A stretch of DNA of 64,000 nucleotides, from positions 7,068,001-7,132,000 of the forward strand of contig NZ_FNTQ01000001.1 of NCBI RefSeq assembly GCF_900105755.1, given 5' to 3'. Under the pieces are notes generated by a model that saw nothing but the letters and a program-made list of their open reading frames with translations, was not told the DNA's origin and searched no databases. The DNA is from Streptomyces sp. Ag109_O5-10 (GTDB lineage Bacteria > Actinomycetota > Actinomycetes > Streptomycetales > Streptomycetaceae). Shown piece after piece: positions 1 through 8,780 of the stretch. The stretch's first letter is position 1. The number at the start of each line of letters is the position of its first letter. Made by a program: the position numbers and the translations under genes.

Positions 1-225
1 GCGGACGGCCTGCTCACGCTGCCCCAGCTGTACGCGGACGACACCACCGGCACGTTCCTGCTCCGCATCACCACCACGGGTGGTGCCACGCTCACCGTGG
101 AGCTGACGGTCGCCGCGGCCGACCCCTCGCCGAGTCCGTCGCCGAGCGCCTCCGCGTCAGCGCCGGCTTCGGCCCCCGCTTCCCCGAGCGCCTCCGCCTC
201 CCCGAGCGGCTCCGCCTCCTCCTGA
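1..225 (+). CDS. C-terminal end of a secreted or surface protein (partial)
   Basis: The frame is open from the first base to a TGA at 223-225, giving 74 residues with no start in the window. The first part (ADGLLTLPQL... TFLLRITTTG) looks like the last beta strands of a beta-rich extracellular domain. The last third is a low-complexity tail of Pro, Ser and Ala (PSPSPSPSAS and similar), which is common at the end of exported Streptomyces proteins as a wall-spanning or flexible tail. No LPXTG or membrane anchor follows. A strong hairpin terminator lies 20 bases downstream, which supports this being a real gene end. The family cannot be named from this fragment. Confidence 0.75.
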   Translation, partial: ADGLLTLPQLYADDTTGTFLLRITTTGGATLTVELTVAAADPSPSPSPSASASAPASAPASPSASASPSGSASS

Positions 226-245
226 TCCACCGCCGTACGACCACC

Positions 246-279
246 AGGGCGCCCTCCCGCCGACGCGGGACGGCGCCCT
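246..279 (+). terminator. Hairpin terminator of the upstream gene
   Basis: AGGGCGCC (246-253) pairs with GGCGCCCT (272-279), and after one C-C mismatch TCCCG (255-259) pairs with CGGGA (266-270) around a six-base loop. There is no T-run, as is usual for Streptomyces terminators. It sits 20 bases after the stop codon at 225. Confidence 0.75.
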
Positions 280-376
280 CGTCGTCGCATGACCTGTTCT
301 CATCTCACCCTCCCGTTGCTACGGTGCCCGGACCTGACGATCCATCAGGAAAATGTCGGGCGAAGGGAGGTCCCGC

Positions 377-511
377 ATGCGTGCCCTGATCGCCGCCGCG
401 ACCGGTCTCGCCGTCGCGCTCGTCCTGGTGGTGACGGTCGGCGCCCTCGGGTCGCCGGACGGAAGTACGTCCCCGAAGCCACTGCTCACGACGGTGCCCT
501 CACACCCGTAA
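377..511 (+). CDS. SPW_0924-type small membrane or secreted peptide
   Basis: This is a 44-residue protein starting MRALIAAATGLAVAL and ending LLTTVPSHP. The ATG at 377 has a GGGAGG box five bases upstream (366-371). Residues 1-25 are a single hydrophobic helix after one Arg, so it is either a signal peptide or a single-pass anchor. The short tail is Ser/Pro/Thr rich. I recognise it as the small Streptomyces family annotated SPW_0924, whose function is unknown. It lies 21 bases ahead of the DUF3068 gene and probably shares its transcript. Confidence 0.7.
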   Translation: MRALIAAATGLAVALVLVVTVGALGSPDGSTSPKPLLTTVPSHP

Positions 512-532
512 CCGCCGCCCCGGGAGGCCGAG

Positions 533-1525
533 ATGCGCCGCAAGGCCAGTCTGGTCCTGCTCGCCTTCGCCGTGTTCTTCGCGGCGCTGTCCCCGCTGCT
601 GCGCTGGTACGCCTTCCCGCGGCTCGCCAAGATCCCGGCGAACCAGTACCAGGACATGGTCCTGGTGGCGAAGAACGCCACGCTCCTCGACTACGGCACC
701 ATGAAGGCGAAGAAGGTCCCCCAGGTCACCATCGTGCAGACCCTCAGGGGCAACGTGGCGGCCGCGCAGAAGATCGAGAAGACGGCGGGCCGTGACGTCG
801 TCGTCTGGGACGGCCTGTCCTACGTCCAGGGACCCGACGGCAAGATGGTCTCCGAGATCCCCGAGCGCTACATCTTCGACGCGCACAGCCAGGAACCCGT
901 GCACGCCACCGGCGAGATGGTCGACGGCGACCCGGTGACCCGGGACGGCATCGAGTTCAAGTTCCCGTTCCTGACCGAGAAGCGGGACTACGAGTACTTC
1001 GACGCGCAGACCCGCACCACCAACCCCATCCACTACAAGGGGACGCAGACCTTCCGGGGCGTCAAGGTCTACTACTTCGAGCAGACCGTCCCCTGGACCA
1101 AGGTCCCCATGCCCAAGAAGCTGCCGGTGCAGGGCATCACCCCGGAGAGCATCGCGAAGACCGGCACCACCCGCTGGTACACCACCGTCCGCAGGTTCTG
1201 GGTCGAGCCGGCCACCGGGGCACCCGTCTACGGCGAGGAGCTCCACAAGGAGGAGCTGCGCGGCGGCACCCTGCTGGGCGGCCGGGCCAAGGTGACGGCC
1301 TTCGCCGGCGACGTGAAGATGCGCGAGGACTACATCGAGAGCACGGTCGCCCTGGTCGAGCACAACCGCACCCTCGTCCTGATGCTGACCTCCTACCTGC
1401 CCTGGGGGTTCCTGTCCCTCGGCGTCGCGCTGCTCGCCCTCTCCCTCTGGCTGGAGGCACGCGGCCGCCGCCCCGCCGACCCGGCACCGGCCGGCACTCC
1501 GGTCCCGGAACCGGTCAGCGCCTGA
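533..1525 (+). CDS. DUF3068 (PorA-like) membrane protein
   Basis: The 330-residue protein starts at ATG 533 with GGGAGG eight bases upstream. Residues 8-27 form an N-terminal membrane helix or uncleaved signal. A long polar, beta-rich extracytoplasmic middle follows, with motifs such as GRDVVVWDGLSYV and HYKGTQTFRGVKVYYFEQ. A second membrane helix is near residues 285-308, followed by a Pro-rich cytoplasmic tail. This topology, with two terminal helices around a large external domain, is that of DUF3068, which some databases call the porin PorA family. The biochemical role in Streptomyces is unknown. The gene converges on hrpB: its last 11 bases overlap the end of hrpB (1515-1525). Confidence 0.85.
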   Translation: MRRKASLVLLAFAVFFAALSPLLRWYAFPRLAKIPANQYQDMVLVAKNATLLDYGTMKAKKVPQVTIVQTLRGNVAAAQKIEKTAGRDVVVWDGLSYVQGPDGKMVSEIPERYIFDAHSQEPVHATGEMVDGDPVTRDGIEFKFPFLTEKRDYEYFDAQTRTTNPIHYKGTQTFRGVKVYYFEQTVPWTKVPMPKKLPVQGITPESIAKTGTTRWYTTVRRFWVEPATGAPVYGEELHKEELRGGTLLGGRAKVTAFAGDVKMREDYIESTVALVEHNRTLVLMLTSYLPWGFLSLGVALLALSLWLEARGRRPADPAPAGTPVPEPVSA

Positions 1526-3992
1526 GCCGCGCGTTGGTGTGCCGGGTCGGCTCGGCCGTGGCGGGATCCTCGGGCCAGGGATGCTTCGGATACCGCCCGC
1601 GCAGCTCGGACCGCACGCCCTTGTAGCCGTCCCGCCAGAACGAGGCGAGGTCGGCGGTGACCGCGGCGGGGCGCCCGGCCGGCGACAGCAGGTGCACCAG
1701 CACCGGCACCCCGGCCACCGAGGGCGACTCCTGCAGGCCGAACATCTCCTGCAGCTTCACGGCGAGCACCGGCTGCTCGGGATTCCCGTAGTCGACCCGG
1801 ATCCGCGACCCGCTCGGTACGGCGATCCGCTCGGGCGCCAGCTCGTCCAGCCGCCCGGCCTCCCCGCCCGCCCACGGCAGCAGCCGCTTCAGCGCCTCCC
1901 CGGCGTCGATCCGTCCGAGATCGGCCCGTCGGCGGGCGCGGCCGAGCTCCGGCTCCAGCCATTCGTCCACGCGCGCGTGCAGCGCGTCGTCGGAGACGTC
2001 GGGCCAGGGCTCCCCGAGGCGCAGCCGGAGAAACGCGAGCCGCTGCCGCAGCACGACGGCGTCGGGCGTCCACCGCAACAACCCGAGTCCTTCGCGCCGC
2101 AGCCCTTCGAGGAGTGCCGCGCGGAGGAGGGCCGGGTCGGCGTCCCGCAGCGGCCGCACCGCGAGCTCGATGGCCCCCAGCCGCTCCACCCGCCGCGCGA
2201 CGACGTCCCCGTCGGCCCAGCGGACCTCCTCATCCTCCGCGTACAGCGGGCCCGCCGCCGACCTGGCCGTGTCCTCGTCCACCACCGCGGCGAGCCGCAC
2301 GCGCGCGTGTCCGCTGCCGACCGGACGGTCCGCCACGGCCACCGCGAGCCACGGCGCGCCGCGCAGCGGGCTGCCCGCACCGAGCTCGGCACGAGTGCCG
2401 GAGGCCATCAGGTACGACCCGCCGTCGGCCTTGGCGACGCGCTCGGGAAAGGCGAGCGCGGCGACCCGGCCCACGGCGCGGTCGTCCAGGCCGGCCGCCG
2501 ACGCGCCCTCGCCGTTCGCCGTCAGCCGCCGTACCTCCGCGAGCCAGCGTCCGGCATAGCCGTCACCGCCCCGCCGGGCGGCGCGCAGCGCGGCCGCCAG
2601 GTCGTCCCCGTACTCCCGCGGCGGCTCCTCGCTCAGCAGCGCGACCACCTCGGCGCCCCCGCGGGGGGTGTCAAGCAGCGCCCGCCCCAGCCGCGGATGC
2701 ACCCCCAGCCGGGCCAGCCGCACTCCCCGTTCCGTCGCCCGGCCGGCGGAGTCGACCGCGCCGATCGCCGTCAGCACCTCCCGCGCCGCCGCCATCGCCC
2801 CGGCCGGCGGCGGGTCCAGCAGCGCCAGTCCAGTGGCCCCCGGGTCGCCCCAGCAGGCCGCCTGGAGGGCGAAAGCGGTCAGGTCGGCGACCCTGATCTC
2901 CGGGGCCGGAAAGGCCGTCAGGCGGGCATCCTCGGCCTCTGACCAGCAGCGGTACACCGCCCCCGGCGCCTCCCGCCCGGCCCGCCCCGCCCGCTGCCGC
3001 CCGGCCGCGCGCGACGCCCGTACCGTCGCCAGCGCGCTCAGCCCGCGCGCGTGGTCCACCCGCGGCTCCCGCGCGAGCCCCGCGTCGACGACCACCCGGA
3101 CGCCGGGGACGGTGAGCGAGGACTCGGCGACCGCCGTGGCCAGCACCACCCGGCGCCGCGCCCCGGGCGCCAGCACGGCGTCCTGCACGGCGGCCGGTGC
3201 CCTGCCGTGCACCTGGAGCAACTCCACGTCCTCCAGGTCACCCAGCCGGCCCGCCACGCGCGCGATCTCGCCGACGCCGGGCAGAAAGCACAGCACGTCC
3301 CCGTCCCGCTCGGAAAGGGCCCGGCGCACCACCGACCCCACGTGCGCGAGCAGCGCCGGGTCGACCCGCATCCCGTGCGCCGGCCGGACCGGCCGGGCCG
3401 GCGGCGCCCACACCACCTCCACCGGGTAGGAGACACCGGCCGCCTCGACGACCGGCGCCCCGCCCAGCAGCCGTGCCCATCCCTGTGCGTCCGTGGTGGC
3501 CGACGCGGCCACCAGGCGCAGCTCCGGCCGCAGGGTCTCCCGCACGTCCCAGAGGAAGGCCGCGACGGTGTCGGCGTCCAGATGGCGTTCGTGGCACTCG
3601 TCCAGGACGACGACGTCGACGCCGGACAGTTCCTGGTCGCGTTGCAGGCGCTGCAACAGCACGCCGGTCGTGACGACCTCCACGCGCGTGTGCCGGCCCA
3701 CGACCCGCTCGCCGCGCACGGTGTAGCCGACGCTCCGCCCGGCCTGCTCGCCGAGCAGCCAGGCCATCCGGCGGGCGGCCGCGCGGGCGGCGATCCGGCG
3801 CGGCTCGGCCACGACGACCCGGCGCGCGGGCCCGTCGCCCAGCAGTCCGGCCAGCGCCAGCGGCACCAGCGTCGTCTTGCCGGTGCCGGGCGGTGCCACC
3901 AGGACGGCGGTGCCGTGCCCCTCCAGGGCGTCGTGCAGGCCGGGCAGGGCCTGCCGCACGGGCAGCGCGTCCAGGGCGTCGTAACGGATCAC
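1515..3992 (-). CDS. hrpB: ATP-dependent RNA helicase HrpB
   Basis: This is a DEAH/RHA-type superfamily 2 helicase of 825 residues. From a GTG at 3992 the protein starts MIRYDALDALPVRQALPGL, the usual start of actinobacterial HrpB. An upstream in-frame GTG at 4022 would add ten residues. Visible motifs are Walker A APPGTGKT (about 33-40), motif II as DECH (131-134), SAT (164-166) and a conserved GRAGREAPG motif VI. The HrpB-specific C-terminal domain follows, ending in the conserved region around GRPAAVTADLASFWRDGY. The length matches the family (about 820-850). It is expected to be a cytosolic RNA helicase acting in RNA metabolism, but its substrates in Streptomyces are not known. Confidence 0.93.
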   Translation of the reverse strand: MIRYDALDALPVRQALPGLHDALEGHGTAVLVAPPGTGKTTLVPLALAGLLGDGPARRVVVAEPRRIAARAAARRMAWLLGEQAGRSVGYTVRGERVVGRHTRVEVVTTGVLLQRLQRDQELSGVDVVVLDECHERHLDADTVAAFLWDVRETLRPELRLVAASATTDAQGWARLLGGAPVVEAAGVSYPVEVVWAPPARPVRPAHGMRVDPALLAHVGSVVRRALSERDGDVLCFLPGVGEIARVAGRLGDLEDVELLQVHGRAPAAVQDAVLAPGARRRVVLATAVAESSLTVPGVRVVVDAGLAREPRVDHARGLSALATVRASRAAGRQRAGRAGREAPGAVYRCWSEAEDARLTAFPAPEIRVADLTAFALQAACWGDPGATGLALLDPPPAGAMAAAREVLTAIGAVDSAGRATERGVRLARLGVHPRLGRALLDTPRGGAEVVALLSEEPPREYGDDLAAALRAARRGGDGYAGRWLAEVRRLTANGEGASAAGLDDRAVGRVAALAFPERVAKADGGSYLMASGTRAELGAGSPLRGAPWLAVAVADRPVGSGHARVRLAAVVDEDTARSAAGPLYAEDEEVRWADGDVVARRVERLGAIELAVRPLRDADPALLRAALLEGLRREGLGLLRWTPDAVVLRQRLAFLRLRLGEPWPDVSDDALHARVDEWLEPELGRARRRADLGRIDAGEALKRLLPWAGGEAGRLDELAPERIAVPSGSRIRVDYGNPEQPVLAVKLQEMFGLQESPSVAGVPVLVHLLSPAGRPAAVTADLASFWRDGYKGVRSELRGRYPKHPWPEDPATAEPTRHTNARLRR

Positions 3993-4025
3993 GTCCCCAG
4001 TGTCGTACGTCCCCGGAAACACCCC

Positions 4026-4039
4026 GCACGCGCGCGTGC
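4026..4039. repeat. 14-bp perfect palindrome GCACGCGCGCGTGC, copy 1
   Basis: A perfect palindrome lies between the stop of the downstream-reading methyltransferase gene (4054) and the start of hrpB. The same 14-mer recurs at 8651 and 37651. Alternating purine-pyrimidine CG steps could favour a cruciform or Z-DNA, or a short hairpin in RNA. Confidence 0.5.
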
Positions 4040-4053
4040 GCTCACCGGTGAGC

Positions 4054-4902
4054 TCAGTCCCGCTCGCACACGAAGATCGCCGTCCCGGGGATCAGATTGC
4101 CCCGCAGCGGGGACCAGCCGCCCCATTCGGAGGTGTTCCAGGCCGGCCACTCCGGCTCCACCAGGTCGACGAGCCGGAAACCCGAGGAGGCGATGTCCCG
4201 GACCCGGTCGCCGAGCGTGCGGTGGTGCTCGACGTACACCGCGCGGCCGTCCTCGTCCTGCTCGACGTACGGCGTCCGGTCGAAGTAGGAGGCCGCGACC
4301 GAGAGCCCCTCGGGGCCGGGCTCGTCCGGGAACGCCCAGCGGATCGGGTGGGTCACCGAGAAGACGAACCGGCCGCCCGGCCGCAGCACGCGGCGCACCT
4401 CGCGCAGGACCAGACGCGGATCGGCGACGAAGGGAAGCGCCCCGTACGCCGAGCACACCAGGTCGAAGGAGGCGTCGGCGAAGGGCAGCGCGCCCGCGTC
4501 CGCGCAGACCAGGGGAAACGATCCGCCGATGCGCAGCGCGTGCTGGAGCTGGCGGTGCGAGAGGTCCAGGGCGACCGGCCGGGCACCCTGGGCGGCCAGC
4601 CAGCGCGCGCACTGGGCCGCGCCGGCGCCGATCTCCAGGACGTCCTTGCCCTTCAGCTCCTCCGGCGGGCCGAGCAGCTCCGCCTCCACCTCGTCGAGGC
4701 CCTCGGGACCCCACACGAAGCGGTCGTCGCCGAGGAACGTGCCGTGCTCGACCTGGTACTCGTCGGCGTTGCGGTCCCACCAGCCCCGGTTGGCCCGGCT
4801 GCTCTCCGCGGCCCCGGCGGCACGCCGGGTTGCTTCCGGTTCGGCCTCGTCGCCGGTCGTCGCACCGGCCTCTTCCAGGTCGAACGAATCGGGCTCTTGG
4901 AT
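4054..4902 (-). CDS. Class I SAM-dependent methyltransferase with a non-standard start
   Basis: The core (VLEIGAGAAQCARWLAAQG, motif I; ADAGALPFADASFDLVCSAYGALPF, motifs II-III; LRPGGRFVFSVTHPI) is a typical methyltransferase fold. The only ATG/GTG/TTG start in frame is a GTG at 4716. However, the conserved N-terminal segment of this actinobacterial family (NRGWWDRNADEYQVEHGTFLGDDRFVW) is encoded in frame upstream of it, from about 4797. The frame stays open to about 4950. A GAGGGAG Shine-Dalgarno-like box (4915-4909) precedes two adjacent ATC codons at 4905 and 4902. I therefore place the start at an ATC, preferring 4902 for spacing, with low certainty about the exact codon. The substrate is unknown. 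Confidence 0.7.
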   Translation of the reverse strand: MQEPDSFDLEEAGATTGDEAEPEATRRAAGAAESSRANRGWWDRNADEYQVEHGTFLGDDRFVWGPEGLDEVEAELLGPPEELKGKDVLEIGAGAAQCARWLAAQGARPVALDLSHRQLQHALRIGGSFPLVCADAGALPFADASFDLVCSAYGALPFVADPRLVLREVRRVLRPGGRFVFSVTHPIRWAFPDEPGPEGLSVAASYFDRTPYVEQDEDGRAVYVEHHRTLGDRVRDIASSGFRLVDLVEPEWPAWNTSEWGGWSPLRGNLIPGTAIFVCERD

Positions 4903-5043
4903 GATCGGCTCCCTCGTCGTACTCTTCCGTGCAACCCCGTCACGGGCGTGTCACGGACGAGGTGTTTCAGGCCCGCGTGGCCTGGTGGGACGTTTCTTGT
5001 GCCGGGTATGCGGCGTTCCGCCCCGGGTGTGCGCCTTCGCGCA

Positions 5044-5072
5044 TTGACCCTGCCCGGCTGCCCCCGTATGCT
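5044..5072 (+). promoter_or_regulatory. Vegetative (HrdB-type) promoter of rpsA
   Basis: TTGACC at 5044-5049 and TATGCT at 5067-5072 are separated by exactly 17 bases, close to the sigma-70/HrdB consensus. Predicted transcription start is near 5079, giving a leader of about 190 bases before the rpsA ATG. Confidence 0.75.
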
Positions 5073-5152
5073 ACAAGTTGCGCTGCGGGCCTGCGCACCT
5101 CAGACGTAGCAGGCTGCGCTCGCATCTGTTGTATGTCCCCTCGGTTGTCGAG

Positions 5153-5177
5153 GCGCCACCAGTGGTTTGTGTGGCGC
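5153..5177 (+). promoter_or_regulatory. Hairpin in the rpsA 5' leader
   Basis: GCGCCAC (5153-5159) pairs perfectly with GTGGCGC (5171-5177) around an 11-base loop, about 95 bases upstream of the start codon. S1 autoregulates its own translation in enterobacteria through structured leader RNA. Whether this hairpin has such a role here is inference. Confidence 0.4.
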
Positions 5178-5269
5178 TTCCTTGGCTGTCCGGCTTCATC
5201 AGAGCGAAACGGGCTCCCGGCGTAAGCAGTACCTACGACTTCAATGTCCGTACCGGAGCCCTTTCCCAC

Positions 5270-6766
5270 ATGACGAGCAGCACCGAGACCACCGCCACCA
5301 CCCCGCAGGTTGCGGTCAACGACATCGGTAACGAGGAAGCCTTCCTCGCCGCGATCGACGAGACGATCAAGTACTTCAACGACGGCGACATCGTCGACGG
5401 CGTCATCGTGAAGGTCGACCGGGACGAGGTCCTGCTCGACATCGGTTACAAGACCGAAGGTGTCATCCCGAGCCGCGAGCTCTCGATCAAGCACGACGTC
5501 GACCCCAACGAGGTCGTCGCCGTCGGTGACGAGATCGAGGCCCTCGTCCTCCAGAAGGAGGACAAGGAAGGCCGCCTGATCCTCTCGAAGAAGCGCGCCC
5601 AGTACGAGCGTGCCTGGGGCACCATCGAGAAGATCAAGGAAGAGGACGGCATCGTCACCGGTACCGTCATCGAGGTCGTCAAGGGTGGTCTCATCCTCGA
5701 CATCGGCCTCCGCGGCTTCCTCCCGGCCTCCCTGGTCGAGATGCGCCGTGTCCGCGACCTCCAGCCCTACGTGGGCAAGGAGCTCGAGGCGAAGATCATC
5801 GAGCTGGACAAGAACCGCAACAACGTGGTCCTGTCCCGCCGTGCCTGGCTGGAGCAGACCCAGTCCGAGGTCCGCCAGACGTTCCTCACGACCCTCCAGA
5901 AGGGTCAGGTCCGCTCCGGCGTGGTCTCCTCGATCGTCAACTTCGGTGCCTTCGTGGACCTGGGTGGCGTCGACGGTCTGGTCCACGTCTCCGAGCTGTC
6001 CTGGAAGCACATCGACCACCCCTCCGAGGTTGTCGAGGTCGGCCAGGAGGTCACCGTCGAGGTCCTCGACGTCGACATGGACCGCGAGCGCGTCTCCCTG
6101 TCGCTGAAGGCGACCCAGGAAGACCCGTGGCAGCAGTTCGCCCGCACCCACCAGATCGGTCAGGTCGTGCCCGGCAAGGTCACGAAGCTGGTTCCGTTCG
6201 GTGCGTTCGTCCGCGTCGACGAGGGCATCGAGGGTCTGGTGCACATCTCCGAGCTGGCCGAGCGCCACGTGGAGATCCCGGAGCAGGTCGTCCAGGTCAA
6301 CGACGAGATCTTCGTCAAGGTCATCGACATCGACCTGGAGCGCCGCCGCATCAGCCTCTCGCTGAAGCAGGCCAACGAGTCCTTCGGTGCCGACCCGGCC
6401 TCGGTCGAGTTCGACCCGACCCTCTACGGCATGGCCGCGTCCTACGACGACCAGGGCAACTACATCTACCCCGAGGGCTTCGACCCCGAGACCAACGACT
6501 GGCTCGAGGGCTACGAGAAGCAGCGCGAGGAGTGGGAGCGCCAGTACGCCGAGGCGCAGCAGCGCTTCGAGCAGCACCAGCAGCAGGTCATCAAGAGCCG
6601 CGAGGCCGACGCCGCTGCCGCTGCCGAGGGCGGCGACGCCGCGGGTGCGGCTCCGGCCGCCGGTGGCGGTTCGTACTCCTCCGAGGGCGCCGACACCTCC
6701 GGTGCGCTGGCCTCGGACGAGGCGCTGGCCGCGCTGCGCGAGAAGCTGGCCGGAGGCCAGAGCTGA
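5270..6766 (+). CDS. rpsA: 30S ribosomal protein S1
   Basis: The 498-residue protein starts MTSSTETTATTPQVAVNDIG at ATG 5270, which matches known Streptomyces S1. The frame is open further upstream but that part is leader. Four S1 (OB-fold) RNA-binding domains are visible at about 39-108, 126-191, 211-281 and 297-367. The last two carry the typical GAFV motif and end in RISLSLKQ. A long acidic, Gln- and Ala-rich tail follows (about 370-498). Four domains instead of the six of E. coli S1 is normal for actinobacteria. It binds mRNA at the 30S subunit during initiation. Codon use is strongly biased to the optimal C-ending codons, as expected for a highly expressed gene. A promoter, leader and strong terminator frame it as a single-gene unit. 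Confidence 0.97.
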   Translation: MTSSTETTATTPQVAVNDIGNEEAFLAAIDETIKYFNDGDIVDGVIVKVDRDEVLLDIGYKTEGVIPSRELSIKHDVDPNEVVAVGDEIEALVLQKEDKEGRLILSKKRAQYERAWGTIEKIKEEDGIVTGTVIEVVKGGLILDIGLRGFLPASLVEMRRVRDLQPYVGKELEAKIIELDKNRNNVVLSRRAWLEQTQSEVRQTFLTTLQKGQVRSGVVSSIVNFGAFVDLGGVDGLVHVSELSWKHIDHPSEVVEVGQEVTVEVLDVDMDRERVSLSLKATQEDPWQQFARTHQIGQVVPGKVTKLVPFGAFVRVDEGIEGLVHISELAERHVEIPEQVVQVNDEIFVKVIDIDLERRRISLSLKQANESFGADPASVEFDPTLYGMAASYDDQGNYIYPEGFDPETNDWLEGYEKQREEWERQYAEAQQRFEQHQQQVIKSREADAAAAAEGGDAAGAAPAAGGGSYSSEGADTSGALASDEALAALREKLAGGQS

Positions 6767-6795
6767 TCGCCAGCCGCTGGGCATAGCCGATGACT

Positions 6796-6835
6796 GAGGG
6801 GCCGTACCTTTCGAGGTACGGCCCCTCGGTTTTTT
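6796..6835 (+). terminator. Strong Rho-independent terminator of rpsA
   Basis: GAGGGGCCGTACCT (6796-6809) pairs perfectly over 14 bp with 6814-6827 around a TTCG tetraloop, followed by GG and a run of six T. This is a textbook intrinsic terminator 30 bases after the stop codon. Confidence 0.97.
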
Positions 6836-6867
6836 GGGGGGTGCACGTCCGGGTGTCCGCGCCGGTC

Positions 6868-6907
6868 CGTCGTGGCTGGTCGCGCGGTTCCCCGCGCCCC
6901 TGAAGGG
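6868..6907. repeat. Dispersed Streptomyces intergenic repeat, copy 1
   Basis: Read on the minus strand the element is GGGGCGCGGGGAACCGCG, CGACCAGCCACGACG. This module recurs between genes across Streptomyces chromosomes. Related copies in this window are at 44550-44592 and, degenerate, at 13719-13762. The region from 6836 to 7037 holds no gene apart from this and the leader of the next gene. Confidence 0.6.
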
Positions 6908-7037
6908 AGTCGGCCGTGGCCGCGCGGTAAAGCCCGGATCGCAGAAACGTGTGAGATACACGAGTAATCGCAGGGCCGTAACGCGGCGCTGGGACGCTTC
7001 CCCGGTCTTCGTTCAAGATCGGAAGGGGAGTCGCGTC

Positions 7038-8645
7038 ATGGCACAGCCTCAGTACAGGTCAGGGACGAGTCGACGAGCGTTCCTGCGGAACGTCGGTCTC
7101 ACCGGTGGCGCCGGGGCCATGTTCGCCACCATGGGGGCGCTCGGACTCGCCCCCACCGCCCAGGCCGCCCAGCGCGAAGAGCCCTTCCGGGCGCTCAGCG
7201 CGAGCGACTTCACCCTCACCGGGCGCGCCGCGGCCCGGGTCGTCGTCCTCGGCGGCGGCATCGCCGGCCTCGCGACCGCCTACGAACTCGGCAAAGCCGG
7301 CTACGACTGTACGATCCTGGAGGCCAGGGACCGCACCGGCGGACGCAACTTCACCGTGCGCGGCGGCGACTCCACCACCGACCTCTACGGCAACACGCAG
7401 ACCGCGCGGTTCGCCGACGGCCATTACATGAACGCCGGTCCGGCCCGGATCCCGCAGTGGATGATCACCCTCGACTACTGTCGCGAACTCGGCGTCCCCA
7501 TCGAGGTGTTCACGAACGTCAACGCCGACGCGTACCTGTACAACGAGTCCGCCGGCATGACGAGGCCCGAGCGTTACCGCACCGCCAAGGCCGACGTGTA
7601 CGGCTACGTCTCCGAGTTGCTCGCCAAGGCGACGAACAAGGGTGCGCTGGACGGGGCGTTGACGGCCACCGACCAGGAGCGGCTCGTCGAGTTCCTCAAG
7701 GACTGGGGCGAACTCGGCGACAAACTGACGTACGAAGGCGGTGAACGGCGCGGATACACGACCGTGCCGGCCGCCGCAGGCACCCCGGGGGTGCTCCTCG
7801 GTGACGTCCCGACCGCCTCCGCGGTGCTCGCGAGCGGCGTCGGGCGCTACTTCTCCTTCGAGTTCGGATTCGACCAGGCGATGCTGATGTTCCAGCCGGT
7901 CGGCGGCATGGACCGGATACCGAAGGCGCTCACCCGGGCGATAGGCGACCGCCGCATACGTACCGGGGCCGTCGTCTCCAGGATCACCGACACGGGACAC
8001 GGCGTCACCGTGACCTACACCCAGGGCGGCCGTACCAAGCTCGTCGAGGCCGACTACTGCGTGGCCGCGATGCCGCCCAACATCCTCGCCAAGGTGCCGC
8101 ACAACCTGGGCTCCGGCGTGCAGAGCGCCCTGGAGGCCGTGACCCCGTCGTCGGCCGCCAAGATCGGCCTCGAATACCGCTCCCGCTGGTGGGAGCTGGA
8201 CCATCGCATCTACGGCGGCATCACCGAGACCGACCAGGACGTCACCCACATCTGGCACCCCTCGTACGGCTTCCACGGCGAACGGGGCGTCCTCATCGGC
8301 TACTACAACTACGACGAAGACGCCGACTCCTACGCCAGGCTCACCCCGGCCCAGCGGGAGCGGCGCGCGGTCGCCGCCGGAGTGAAGATCTACGGCGACA
8401 AGTACCGCACCGAACTCGCCTCCTCCTTCTCCCATCACTGGCGCCAGACACCGCACCTGGAGGCCGCCTGGCACGACACCCCCGGCGGCCCCGACGACGC
8501 GCGCTACAAGCCCCTGAACCAACCCGCGGGCCGGGTCTGGTTCGCCGGCGACTGGCTCAGCTACGCGGACGCCTGGCAGCACGGCGCGTTCAGCTCGGCA
8601 CGCAAGGCGGTGACGGCGCTCCACGCGCGGGTGATGGCGGCCTGA
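7038..8645 (+). CDS. Tat-exported flavin monoamine/L-amino acid oxidase
   Basis: The 535-residue protein starts at ATG 7038 with a GGAAGGGGAG box 8-17 bases upstream. Residues 11-16 (SRRAFL) and the following Gly/Ala-rich helix form a Tat signal peptide with likely cleavage after AQA near residue 43. An FAD-binding Rossmann motif, VVVLGGGIAGLATAYELGKAG, lies at about 69-88, followed by the GG-motif LEARDRTGGR. The C-terminal segment GRVWFAGDWLSY is the second FAD-contacting motif of the amine oxidase family. It is expected to oxidise an amine or L-amino acid outside the membrane with production of hydrogen peroxide and ammonia. The substrate cannot be deduced. It stands alone, with no pathway partners. 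Confidence 0.88.
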   Translation: MAQPQYRSGTSRRAFLRNVGLTGGAGAMFATMGALGLAPTAQAAQREEPFRALSASDFTLTGRAAARVVVLGGGIAGLATAYELGKAGYDCTILEARDRTGGRNFTVRGGDSTTDLYGNTQTARFADGHYMNAGPARIPQWMITLDYCRELGVPIEVFTNVNADAYLYNESAGMTRPERYRTAKADVYGYVSELLAKATNKGALDGALTATDQERLVEFLKDWGELGDKLTYEGGERRGYTTVPAAAGTPGVLLGDVPTASAVLASGVGRYFSFEFGFDQAMLMFQPVGGMDRIPKALTRAIGDRRIRTGAVVSRITDTGHGVTVTYTQGGRTKLVEADYCVAAMPPNILAKVPHNLGSGVQSALEAVTPSSAAKIGLEYRSRWWELDHRIYGGITETDQDVTHIWHPSYGFHGERGVLIGYYNYDEDADSYARLTPAQRERRAVAAGVKIYGDKYRTELASSFSHHWRQTPHLEAAWHDTPGGPDDARYKPLNQPAGRVWFAGDWLSYADAWQHGAFSSARKAVTALHARVMAA

Positions 8646-8650
8646 CCCCG

Positions 8651-8664
8651 GCACGCGCGCGTGC
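8651..8664. repeat. 14-bp perfect palindrome GCACGCGCGCGTGC, copy 2
   Basis: It is identical to the element at 4026-4039 and lies five bases after the stop of the amine oxidase gene. It may act as a short hairpin at the 3' end of that transcript. Confidence 0.5.
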
Positions 8665-8780
8665 ACCCCAGTCGTTCCCGGTACGAGAAGGCGGTGAGAG
8701 GGGCCTGTTCAGTGGGACGGCGGGAATGCCTGTGGTCAGTGCCGCGTTGACCCGTACGAACACGAGGAGGAGCGGTCACA

